Shown in pieces: positions 28,808-35,773 of a stretch of DNA of 64,000 nt. The translations under genes were made by a program, and so were the position numbers. The notes below the pieces were generated by a model, which worked only from the letters and a program-made list of their open reading frames with translations, was not told the DNA's origin and made no database searches. The stretch comes from Corynebacterium sp. ES2730-CONJ. Its GTDB lineage: Bacteria; Actinomycetota; Actinomycetes; Mycobacteriales; Mycobacteriaceae. The DNA lies in NCBI RefSeq assembly GCF_024834055.1, contig NZ_JANUXZ010000001.1, forward strand, positions 430,340 through 494,339. Direction: 5' to 3'. Position 1 is the stretch's first letter; the number at the start of each line of letters is the position of its first letter.

Positions 28808-29826
28808 GATCCTATGCCTTCTTTTATTGCTTGCACAGCCCGAACCCGAACAGGGGCGGAACGCGGATTGGTATCAATTTCAGTAGCAGAAGCTTTCTCC
28901 GCTCCCCGGGTCAGAAGTTTGAAGCGAGGAGAATCATCAGGCAAATGAACCGGTAGCCCCAAGGGTGTAGTGTCCGCCGTAATTTTTTTGAAGTAATTCT
29001 TCACGATCTTGTCCTCAAGAGACTGATAGGCCATAAAGATACATCGCCCGCCTGGAGCTAAAAGATCAGTGATGACGGGAAGTACATTCTCGATGGCTTC
29101 GAGCTCCTTGTTCACCTCAATGCGTAGGGCCTGGAATGTCCTTTTTGCGGGGTGACCACCAGTGCGGCGAGTCGCGGCGGGAATAGTGGCATAGAGAAGT
29201 TCGACAAGGCGCGCCGAGGTAACAAATGGTGCTTTCTCGCGTTCCTTCACGATGGCCGTAGCGATCTTTCCAGCGAAACGTTCTTCGCCGTAGGTCTTGA
29301 GCAGACGAGCCAAGTCGCCGTGGGAGTAAGTATTGAGAATATCGGCGGCGGTGAGCCCGTCATTGCCATCCATACGCATATCGAGGGGTGCATCGACTCG
29401 GTAGGCAAAGCCTCGCTCAATCTGATCAAGCTGCATCGATGACACTCCCAGGTCAAAAAGAGCACCCGTGAGTCCGAATTCTTTTAGTAAGGTACACCCA
29501 GGGGCATCGGAGGCTCTTAAGAGAGGCAGGAAGCGATCGAAGCGAGTATTGAAGGCGATAAACCTAGAGCCAAAGGGTTTTAAACGCTCACGGGCCTGGT
29601 CTAGGGCCCGCTCATCTCGGTCGAGGCCGATAATATGCACGCTTGTAAAGGTGTTCAGAAGGGATTCGCTGTGCCCTCCAGCACCTAGGGTGCCATCAAT
29701 AATGACGGCGTTATCGCCCATGAGCTCGACAGCGGGACTGAGAAGTTCAACGATCCTGTCTCGCATAACCGGTATGTGGCCGTGATTGGCCGCGGTGTGA
29801 TCAAACTGAGTAGTGCTGTCAACCAC
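28804..29826 (-). CDS. rsmH: 16S rRNA (cytosine1402-N4)-methyltransferase
   Basis: A 340-residue SAM-dependent methyltransferase (formerly MraW). The start is a GTG at 29826 preceded by AAAGAG at 7 nt. Landmarks are [13 protein letters not shown] at the N-terminus, the SAM-binding [15 protein letters not shown] (about residues 43-57), [25 protein letters not shown] and [18 protein letters not shown]. It lies between mraZ and ftsL in the conserved order. The 171-nt interval from mraZ carries no gene. Confidence 0.97.
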   Translation of the reverse strand: MVDSTTQFDHTAANHGHIPVMRDRIVELLSPAVELMGDNAVIIDGTLGAGGHSESLLNTFTSVHIIGLDRDERALDQARERLKPFGSRFIAFNTRFDRFLPLLRASDAPGCTLLKEFGLTGALFDLGVSSMQLDQIERGFAYRVDAPLDMRMDGNDGLTAADILNTYSHGDLARLLKTYGEERFAGKIATAIVKEREKAPFVTSARLVELLYATIPAATRRTGGHPAKRTFQALRIEVNKELEAIENVLPVITDLLAPGGRCIFMAYQSLEDKIVKNYFKKITADTTPLGLPVHLPDDSPRFKLLTRGAEKASATEIDTNPRSAPVRVRAVQAIKEGIGS

Positions 29827-29997
29827 AAGCGTCTCTTTCCCTTGAACTCTTCGTCATGCCAGTCGAGTTGGTGGGGTATACATAGAGCCCCATTCTTCAT
29901 CCACTGGATTAGATCCAGGCTCTGATGTCGGGGAAGTACACCAGAACGACGATCAAGAATGGAGTTCATATGTACACTCCGCGTACTCGATGCAGCG

Positions 29998-30429
29998 TTA
30001 GAGCAAACCGCCCAAGATATCACCATCGGCAGCTGCGAAGGCTGCTTCAGTTTCTTCTTGGTACGTTGCCCAGGCCTCGGCGTCCCAGATTTCAAGGAAA
30101 TCCATGGATCCTATGACCACACATTCCTTCACAAGACCCGCATACTCACGGTGCGGAGCCGATAAAGTGATGCGTCCTTGACCATCTGGCCTTTGTTCAT
30201 CCGCACTTGCTGCGAGGTTACGGATAAAGGCGCGTGCCTCAGGATTCGTTCGCGAAACTTCTGCCGCTTTGCGAGCGCGTTTGACAAATTCATCCTTCGG
30301 GTAGACCGCCAGGGAATGGTCTTGCCCTTTGGTCACCATGAGACCGCCGGCTAGTTCCTCTCGAAATTTTGCCGGAAGAGTCAGGCGGCCCTTATCGTCC
30401 AGCTTGGGGGTATAAGTTCCCAGAAACAT
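29998..30429 (-). CDS. mraZ: Transcriptional regulator MraZ
   Basis: First gene of the dcw cluster, a DNA-binding protein with two AbrB-like/SpoVT domains that usually represses its own operon. I chose the ATG at 30429 ([23 protein letters not shown]; 143 aa), preceded by AAAGGTGGG. The frame continues upstream to 30501 with 24 residues unlike the family. The two DXXXR repeats are DDKGRLTLP (about 10-18) and DGQGRITLS (about 81-89). Three GTGGGG repeats with 10-bp periodicity about 105 nt upstream are its probable operator. Confidence 0.95.
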   Translation of the reverse strand: MFLGTYTPKLDDKGRLTLPAKFREELAGGLMVTKGQDHSLAVYPKDEFVKRARKAAEVSRTNPEARAFIRNLAASADEQRPDGQGRITLSAPHREYAGLVKECVVIGSMDFLEIWDAEAWATYQEETEAAFAAADGDILGGLL

Positions 30430-30532
30430 GGATGCAGGCACCCACCTTTCTTTTCCAAGCCTCGGTTGACAATCAAGGGGCAGTAATCGTGTGTCCTCCA
30501 CTTATCTGCGAAGGTTTCCCGTTTACTACGTG

Positions 30533-30558
30533 CCCCACTCTACCCCACAATCCCCCAC
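30533..30558 (-). promoter_or_regulatory. MraZ operator: three GTGGGG boxes at 10-bp spacing
   Basis: Read on the minus strand, GTGGGG occurs at 30558-30553, 30548-30543 and 30538-30533, exactly one helical turn apart. This matches the known MraZ binding pattern of direct TGGGN repeats separated by 10 bp. A possible promoter overlaps: TTGTGG within the boxes and TAGTAA 16 nt later could serve as -35 and -10. Autoregulation of the mraZ-rsmH-fts-mur operon is the inference. Confidence 0.88.
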
Positions 30559-30865
30559 TTTTTGTAGCCAAACATTGAATCTACCCTTTTTTGCGCGCAA
30601 AAAATGCTTTTACCTGCGCAGATATGAGTGGGTCAAAATTTTAGCTATAGCCAGTTCACCCCTGGATTCTCCCCCATTGGTATCGTTGTACACCGCTAGT
30701 ATAAGACACACCCATCATTCACAAGACTTAACAGCAGTCCTCAAAAACCTCATATTTCTGTGGCGAACTGCACCATCATCCACAACTTAACCGAGAACCA
30801 TTCCAGCACTATCCAAAAAATTTAAAACCCAGCCATTGATGGTGGGGGGAAGTGGGGAGCACAAT
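30559..30865. other. AT-rich non-coding region upstream of mraZ
   Basis: About 300 nt between the dcw operator and the DUF3040 terminator, with no credible gene. It contains a perfect 18-bp palindrome at 30587-30604. It also has a second pair of GTGGGG boxes at 10-bp spacing, on the opposite strand, at 30842-30857. The remainder is poor in guanine on the plus strand and shows no conserved RNA motif that I recognise. Confidence 0.55.
30587..30604. repeat. Perfect 18-bp palindrome upstream of mraZ boxes
   Basis: TTTTTTGCGCGCAAAAAA is a self-complementary dyad 29 bp upstream of the first MraZ box. It could bind a dimeric regulator or form a hairpin. The simple composition leaves chance as an alternative. 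Confidence 0.6.
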
Positions 30866-30892
30866 AAAAACCCCCAAGATTTCTCTTGAGGG
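30866..30892 (-). terminator. Intrinsic terminator of the DUF3040 gene
   Basis: On the minus strand CCCTCAAGA pairs with TCTTGGGGG around a GAAA tetraloop, followed by TTTTTATTG. It lies 17 nt past the stop. Confidence 0.9.
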
Positions 30893-30908
30893 CTGAGATA
30901 AAAAGCGT

Positions 30909-31283
30909 TTATTTTTCGAAGCGTTTGCGGAAATTCTCTTCCATACGCGACCCCAAGCCGTCGTCTTTGACCGGCCGTGGTAGGGTTTTCTCTCTCTTCG
31001 TTAAACCACTAGAAGCACCATCTCCACTGAGCATCCAGATAGCGCCAGCCACCATCACCACAAAGCCGACAATACTGAGGGCAACCAGCCATAGGGAGAT
31101 TTGACTAAGTGCTACCCCACCGACCAACATCACAAGGCCAATGACGATAACTGCAAAGCCCCTGAAGCTCAGCGCGCTATGAGCTTCGCCTCGCGGGACC
31201 GACTTACCGAAGTGTGGATCCTCCGCCAGCAACGACCGTTCGATCTCCTTGAGTAATTCTTGCTCGTGCTCGGAAAGTGACAC
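30909..31283 (-). CDS. DUF3040 small membrane protein
   Basis: A small protein starting MSLSEHEQELLKEIERSLLAEDP, the DUF3040 signature. Two adjacent transmembrane segments follow (about residues 44-62 and 66-84), then a charged C-terminus. I chose the GTG at 31283 (124 aa) because AAGGGAGG lies 4 nt before it; the frame extends upstream without family similarity. DUF3040 proteins sit upstream of mraZ in mycobacteria (Rv2169c position). The function is unknown; the context suggests an envelope or division role. Confidence 0.88.
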   Translation of the reverse strand: MSLSEHEQELLKEIERSLLAEDPHFGKSVPRGEAHSALSFRGFAVIVIGLVMLVGGVALSQISLWLVALSIVGFVVMVAGAIWMLSGDGASSGLTKREKTLPRPVKDDGLGSRMEENFRKRFEK

Positions 31284-31469
31284 GGCGCCTCCCTTGGTAC
31301 GCAATGCAGCGATATATTGTGAATACAACCAGCATAATGCCTTTTTATCGGGAGGAGCTGCATAAAACCGCTCTCGACATAGCAAAGATTATGCCTTCTT
31401 AGTACTACAACGGCCACCCCGAAGCGAAAGTTCCCTTAGCGAACACTTTTCTAGCCACGTCACCCCCAT

Positions 31470-31898
31470 CTAAGAAGCCGCTGGGTAGGAGACCACGGTA
31501 ATCCGATCCACCTCGTTATAAAACTCGGCCACGAGCTCGATGAGCTCATCTAAGACCTCCACGGTTAGCTGGCACTCCAATCCCGATAGAGATCGGCTAC
31601 GCAATTGCGAAAAGGCTCCGATACGCTGCGCCCACTGCGTAGCCTCGCCGCCCACCATAGCTAACTGAGCAAAAACTGAACGCGGCTTCCGTTTACGCTT
31701 CGCCACGACGGTACAGGACACCCACGCAGCCGCAACCTTAATGGATGCCAGGTATGCATATTCTAAGGCGATATCGAGACGACCGTGGTCGCGAGCCTGC
31801 ACCGCCTCACGGGTGAGCACCTGAGCACGGTTTAAGAAACCCGCGGCACTCCCCTGACCAGCCTGAAAACGTGTACTAGCCGAAACGACGACTCCCAT
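31470..31898 (-). CDS. SAV_6107-family HEPN-domain protein
   Basis: A 142-residue all-helical protein matching my recollection of the SAV_6107-type HEPN family (FLNRAQVLTREAVQARDHGR, LEYAYLASIKVAAAWV). The catalytic R-x4-6-H motif of HEPN ribonucleases is not seen, so nuclease activity is unlikely. AAGGAG is 7 nt before the ATG. The gene diverges from a GNAT gene, and a perfect LexA-type palindrome lies 124 nt upstream of its start, so SOS control is inferred. HEPN partners often bind nucleotides or partner nucleotidyltransferases; none is adjacent here. Confidence 0.78.
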   Translation of the reverse strand: MGVVVSASTRFQAGQGSAAGFLNRAQVLTREAVQARDHGRLDIALEYAYLASIKVAAAWVSCTVVAKRKRKPRSVFAQLAMVGGEATQWAQRIGAFSQLRSRSLSGLECQLTVEVLDELIELVAEFYNEVDRITVVSYPAAS

Positions 31899-32021
31899 TA
31901 TCTTTCTCCTTAATCATTCACGCCTTTCGAGCGACGAGACTCAGGGGGCTTATGCCTTTTTAGAACGAAGATTTGCTTGTTGTAGCTCAGATTATCGAAT
32001 GAGGTGGACTACACACTCCTC

Positions 32022-32045
32022 ATTTTAGAACATATGTTCTAAAAT
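32022..32045. promoter_or_regulatory. LexA-type SOS box (24-bp perfect palindrome)
   Basis: Two 12-bp arms, ATTTTAGAACAT and ATGTTCTAAAAT, abut without a spacer. The core GAACATATGTTC fits the actinobacterial LexA consensus GAACnnnnGTTC. It sits in the 207-nt interval between the divergent HEPN gene (124 nt to its start) and GNAT gene (61 nt to its start), so one dimer site could repress both promoters. Confidence 0.85.
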
Positions 32046-32105
32046 TAAAAGGGGTATTTTCCGCTAAACAAAGTTATCTGCATAAAAACGTGGTTCCATA
32101 CAAGG

Positions 32106-32651
32106 GTGCCTATCTTCTACTCACGCCTGAGCCCTTATGAATTCTCGGTGCTCTGTCCCCAACTGGTCAGTATTTATATCCGTGCGATGAGTTATGGCAC
32201 AGACGTGCACAACACAGCGATGAAAGCGTGGCGGATTGCCTCCCTCGAAAAAGATTTTCAATCAGTTATCGCGCATGATGCCAGCCACCTTTTGGGCTTT
32301 TGTTTTGGCCACCGCGGAGCCCGCCACCAGTGGTGGGACCAAGAAATTCGGCGCGGTTTGCGTGAGCATGGGTCACACCGCTTAGAGGTGCTAGGAGATT
32401 ATTTCACTATTTCCGAAATTCACGTCGAACCCCGACTCCAAGGACTGGGGATCGGCCACTCCCTCCTCCAACAGCTACTGCACAAGGTAGACTGTGAGTA
32501 CGCCATACTATCTACTCCCGAAGTGAACGCAGAAGAGAATGCAGCATTCCACCTGTATAGGAACTTTGGCTTTCAAGATGTACTTCGCGATTTTCACTTT
32601 CGCGGCGATGCCCGCCCCTTTGCCATCCTCTCTAAGCAATTGCGCCCCTAA
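32106..32651 (+). CDS. GNAT-family N-acetyltransferase
   Basis: A 181-residue acetyl-CoA-dependent acyltransferase. Motif A, with the coenzyme A pyrophosphate loop, is IHVEPRLQGLGIGHSLLQQLL (shown as VEPRLQGLGIG), matching R/Q-x-x-G-x-G/A. Motif B, NAAFHLYRNFGFQDV, follows near residue 155. The start is GTG at 32106, with only a weak AAGG next to it, so the transcript may be leaderless or the start uncertain. It occupies the Rv2170 position of the mycobacterial order. The acceptor substrate is unknown. It probably shares the LexA-type operator with the divergent HEPN gene. Confidence 0.87.
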   Translation: MPIFYSRLSPYEFSVLCPQLVSIYIRAMSYGTDVHNTAMKAWRIASLEKDFQSVIAHDASHLLGFCFGHRGARHQWWDQEIRRGLREHGSHRLEVLGDYFTISEIHVEPRLQGLGIGHSLLQQLLHKVDCEYAILSTPEVNAEENAAFHLYRNFGFQDVLRDFHFRGDARPFAILSKQLRP

Positions 32652-32809
32652 GCCAGTGCAGGCGCTCAGCTCACTACAGACCTGATGAGAGTGCGCTGCT
32701 TAAAAAAATGCTGCGCGGTAGCGGATATACCGTAAACTAGTCAGGAAGACTTGGTGACATCCGCCGCAATACGTTAATAATTCGAACTCATTCACCCGCG
32801 CGAGGAATC

Positions 32810-33880
32810 ATGAATCAGTACCCTGCAATCGAGGATCTACCAGCTCGTGTTGAAGATAAGCTCCGCCGCTTCTTCAGCGAGCAGCGCGAAGCTATTGCTA
32901 CTATCGGAGACCCTGTCTCGGAGGCTGTAGGGAAACTGGAAACATTTGTCCTAAGCGGCGGGAAAAGGATGCGACCTCTGTGCGCCTGGGCAGGTTATGT
33001 GGCAGCTGGTCATGAGTGTGAAGACGTCGAAGCTGTTATCACTGCCATATCTTCGCTCGAATTTATTCAGGCCTGTGCTCTCATCCACGACGATATTATC
33101 GATTCTTCTGATACGAGACGCGGCAATCCCACCTTTCACCGCCTCATCGAATCCACACACCGACAGCGCGGCTGGTCTCGCGATAGCGCTCACTTTGGAG
33201 AATCAGTCGCCATCCTCATGGGCGATCTCGGGCTCGTTTGGGCCGACGATATGTTCCACTCCTCTGGGTTAAGCCCCGCTGCCATCACCAGAGCCCTACC
33301 GGCATGGCGCGGAATGCGAACGGAGGTTATCGGCGGCCAATTACTTGATATCGCGCTAGAGGCTAGCTCAAGCGAAGATCTCGCCCTAGCCAATAATGTC
33401 AATCGTTTCAAAACCGCCGCCTATACCATCGAGCGCCCCTTACATATCGGAGCTGCACTCGGTGATGCCTCGGCCGAACGAATCACCGGTTTGCGACACT
33501 TTGGTAGGGAAATCGGTATAGCTTTCCAACTCCGAGACGATCAATTGGGGGTCTTCGGGGATCCTGAGGTTACCGGCAAACCAGCAGGCGACGATCTGCG
33601 CGAGGGTAAACGAACGGTACTTCTCGCCACTGCGCTCAAACTTGCTGATCCCGCAACTAAAAAGCGGATTCGAGCTGGTATAGGCAACGTCGTGGACGCT
33701 GCAGCTATTAGCCAGCTAACGGCCGATATCAAAAGCACAGGGGCCGATGAAGCAATCGAAGAGCGAATTGACACGATGGTCTCACAAGGACTTCACTATC
33801 TGGAGCAGCTTAACCTGAAGCCAGAAGTATTTGAGTTACTCTCGCAGATTGCCTCCCAGGCCACGGCGCGCGCCCTTTAG
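32810..33880 (+). CDS. idsA: Polyprenyl diphosphate synthase (IdsA-type GGPP synthase)
   Basis: A 356-residue trans-prenyltransferase elongating isopentenyl diphosphate chains. The first Asp-rich motif is LIHDDIIDSSDTRRG and the second is FQLRDDQLGVFGDP, both complete. Residue choices before the first motif (SLEFIQACALIHDD) suit short-chain C15-C20 products. In corynebacteria IdsA supplies GGPP/FPP for decaprenyl phosphate, carotenoids and menaquinone. GAGGA precedes the ATG. It is followed 8 nt later by mptA, which uses a polyprenyl-phosphate mannose donor, so co-expression is sensible. Confidence 0.92.
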   Translation: MNQYPAIEDLPARVEDKLRRFFSEQREAIATIGDPVSEAVGKLETFVLSGGKRMRPLCAWAGYVAAGHECEDVEAVITAISSLEFIQACALIHDDIIDSSDTRRGNPTFHRLIESTHRQRGWSRDSAHFGESVAILMGDLGLVWADDMFHSSGLSPAAITRALPAWRGMRTEVIGGQLLDIALEASSSEDLALANNVNRFKTAAYTIERPLHIGAALGDASAERITGLRHFGREIGIAFQLRDDQLGVFGDPEVTGKPAGDDLREGKRTVLLATALKLADPATKKRIRAGIGNVVDAAAISQLTADIKSTGADEAIEERIDTMVSQGLHYLEQLNLKPEVFELLSQIASQATARAL

Positions 33881-33888
33881 CCACTGAT

Positions 33889-35334
33889 ATGCCTGCCAGC
33901 TCACCTTTTTATTCGCACATCACCCATCTTTCCCCCGCCCGCGCTGGCCTCATCCTCGGCTCAGTCTCTGCTCTCCTGCTTACGCTAGGTTCTTTTGGTG
34001 GCGGTGCAACCCAGCGGCGCGACGGGCTACTCAAGCGTCTCGGTTGGGAATTTCTCAGCTTTGGTCACGGAGCAACGTTGTCTAATACCGCGGTGTGGGT
34101 GGGCACCATGGGTCTGATAGCGGCGTGGGTTCTTCTCGGACTCTGTCTACCAAGTTATCCCTTTATGCGTAAGGTTATGCTGTGGTGGGTGGTGCCTCTC
34201 ATTCCAGCAGCTCCCCTTATGTCGCGTGATGTCTACTCCTACCTCATGCAAGGTACTCTGTTGCGCGACGGTTTCGACGCCTACACCCAAGGCCCCGCTG
34301 TTAATCCCAATAATTACCTCTTCGAGGTCTCCCATGATTGGCGTAATACCACTACCCCATATGGGCCATTGCATTTATGGTTGAGCAAGGGAATCACGAT
34401 TCTAGCGGGCGATCAGGTGCTCATAGGTGTCTACCTCATAAAAGCCGTCATGCTGATCGGGTGTGCACTCATAGCTTATGGTGTGGTTCGGCTGGCGCTG
34501 ATATTCGGTGTAGACAGAAGTTTTGCGCTGTGGATAGGCGTGCTCAATCCTGTCATGCTCATCCATCTTATTGGTGGCCTGCATAATGAGGCCATCATGG
34601 TAGGTCTGGTGATGGTCGGCCTCGTGAGCATCTACCGCTTTCCCAATATTGGGGGATTCTATAGCGGTATTGTGCTCATTGCATTAGCGATGTCGCTAAA
34701 GGCAACGGCGGGTTTTGTCCTACCTTTTGTGATCTGGATCGCGGTCAATCGCCACAACTCAACAGCTGCTCGGGTGCGCGCCTTTTTCTTGCACGCAACA
34801 ATCGGAGCACTTCTTAGTGTAGCCGTTCTAGCGTTAATCACCACCGCTTCGGGTGCTTCCTATGGATGGATCCAAGCGCTCACGGGTAATTCCAAGGTTA
34901 TAAATCCGCTGTCCGTCCCTACCCTTATCAGTGACCAGATCGCGGTTATTGGGTTACTATTTATCGAGCCCTTCCCGTATAACGAGGTTCTGGCAGTGAT
35001 GCGCCAGATGGGTGCTGTCATCATGGTCGGAGGGTATCTCCTCTGTTGGTGGTGGGGTCGCACGAAACCGGTGGCCGCTATGGCTGTCATGTATATCGTG
35101 GTCTTGAGCTTTAATGCAGTGGTATTACCGTGGTACTACGCCAGTATTCTGCCATTGAGCGCGGTGGTAGTTGGACTACGCGAGAGGCCTTTACTCATCC
35201 GGGCACTCGCAGCTTGCAGCATCTTCATTGCGGCCAGCTTTACCGGTTCGGGCAATCACCAACTCTATAATCCGATCTGGGTCATCTGTTGCGCCCTGGT
35301 AGCCGTCAGCGCAGCACGGCTTATAAGAATCTAG
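33889..35334 (+). CDS. mptA: Alpha-(1,6)-mannopyranosyltransferase (MptA/MptB family)
   Basis: A 481-residue GT-C glycosyltransferase with about 12 hydrophobic segments. It transfers mannose from polyprenyl-phosphate-mannose to the alpha-1,6 mannan core of lipomannan. The family landmarks SRDVYSYLMQG (containing the Asp in the first extracytoplasmic loop), TTTPYGPLHLW and IGGLHNEAIMVGLV are present. MptA rather than MptB is inferred from position after idsA, as in mycobacteria (Rv2174). The 3' end overlaps the convergent Rv2175c-like gene by 4 nt. Confidence 0.88.
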   Translation: MPASSPFYSHITHLSPARAGLILGSVSALLLTLGSFGGGATQRRDGLLKRLGWEFLSFGHGATLSNTAVWVGTMGLIAAWVLLGLCLPSYPFMRKVMLWWVVPLIPAAPLMSRDVYSYLMQGTLLRDGFDAYTQGPAVNPNNYLFEVSHDWRNTTTPYGPLHLWLSKGITILAGDQVLIGVYLIKAVMLIGCALIAYGVVRLALIFGVDRSFALWIGVLNPVMLIHLIGGLHNEAIMVGLVMVGLVSIYRFPNIGGFYSGIVLIALAMSLKATAGFVLPFVIWIAVNRHNSTAARVRAFFLHATIGALLSVAVLALITTASGASYGWIQALTGNSKVINPLSVPTLISDQIAVIGLLFIEPFPYNEVLAVMRQMGAVIMVGGYLLCWWWGRTKPVAAMAVMYIVVLSFNAVVLPWYYASILPLSAVVVGLRERPLLIRALAACSIFIAASFTGSGNHQLYNPIWVICCALVAVSAARLIRI

Positions 35335-35699
35335 AGACCCATAGCCTGTGCGCGCCGCATAACTTCGCGCGCTAGATGCCCGTGGAGGGCATCTATAGGA
35401 CGACCAGGAAGGGAGTCATCGTCAGTGTAGAGATAGGTAAAAATTTCGGTATCGGTATAGCCACCGTCCGAGAGTAGGGCGATAAGACCTGGGACGAATT
35501 TATTGGTTGTTCCCTTCGCGGAAAGGAAATCGGCCGGAATTTTTTTGATCGCACCATCGTATACACAGATGAGCCTATGCTCGCCCAACATATCGAATAC
35601 TCGGGTCACTGCAACACCCAAGCGCTGGGCATATTCAACCACTGTTAGCAATTCGGTATCGGCGGGGATTATCGAAGCTGAAACTTTTTCACTACTCAC
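35331..35699 (-). CDS. Rv2175c-like winged-helix DNA-binding protein
   Basis: A 122-residue protein with an N-terminal helix-turn-helix-like segment (TVVEYAQRLGVAVTRVFDML, about residues 18-37) and a conserved C-terminal region (IPADFL, GLIALLSDGGYTDTEIFTYLYTDDD). This matches the Rv2175c family, a DNA-binding protein reported in M. tuberculosis as a substrate of the kinase PknL. It is divergent from pknL here too, 74 nt apart. An N-terminal Thr/Ser cluster could carry the phosphorylation site, but that is inference. Confidence 0.87.
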   Translation of the reverse strand: MSSEKVSASIIPADTELLTVVEYAQRLGVAVTRVFDMLGEHRLICVYDGAIKKIPADFLSAKGTTNKFVPGLIALLSDGGYTDTEIFTYLYTDDDSLPGRPIDALHGHLAREVMRRAQAMGL

Positions 35700-35773
35700 A
35701 CAGCTAACATACCAAGACTTTTCTCACTGACGCAGTTTCCGCAACTCCGAGGTTTTAGGGAATAATCGAAAGC

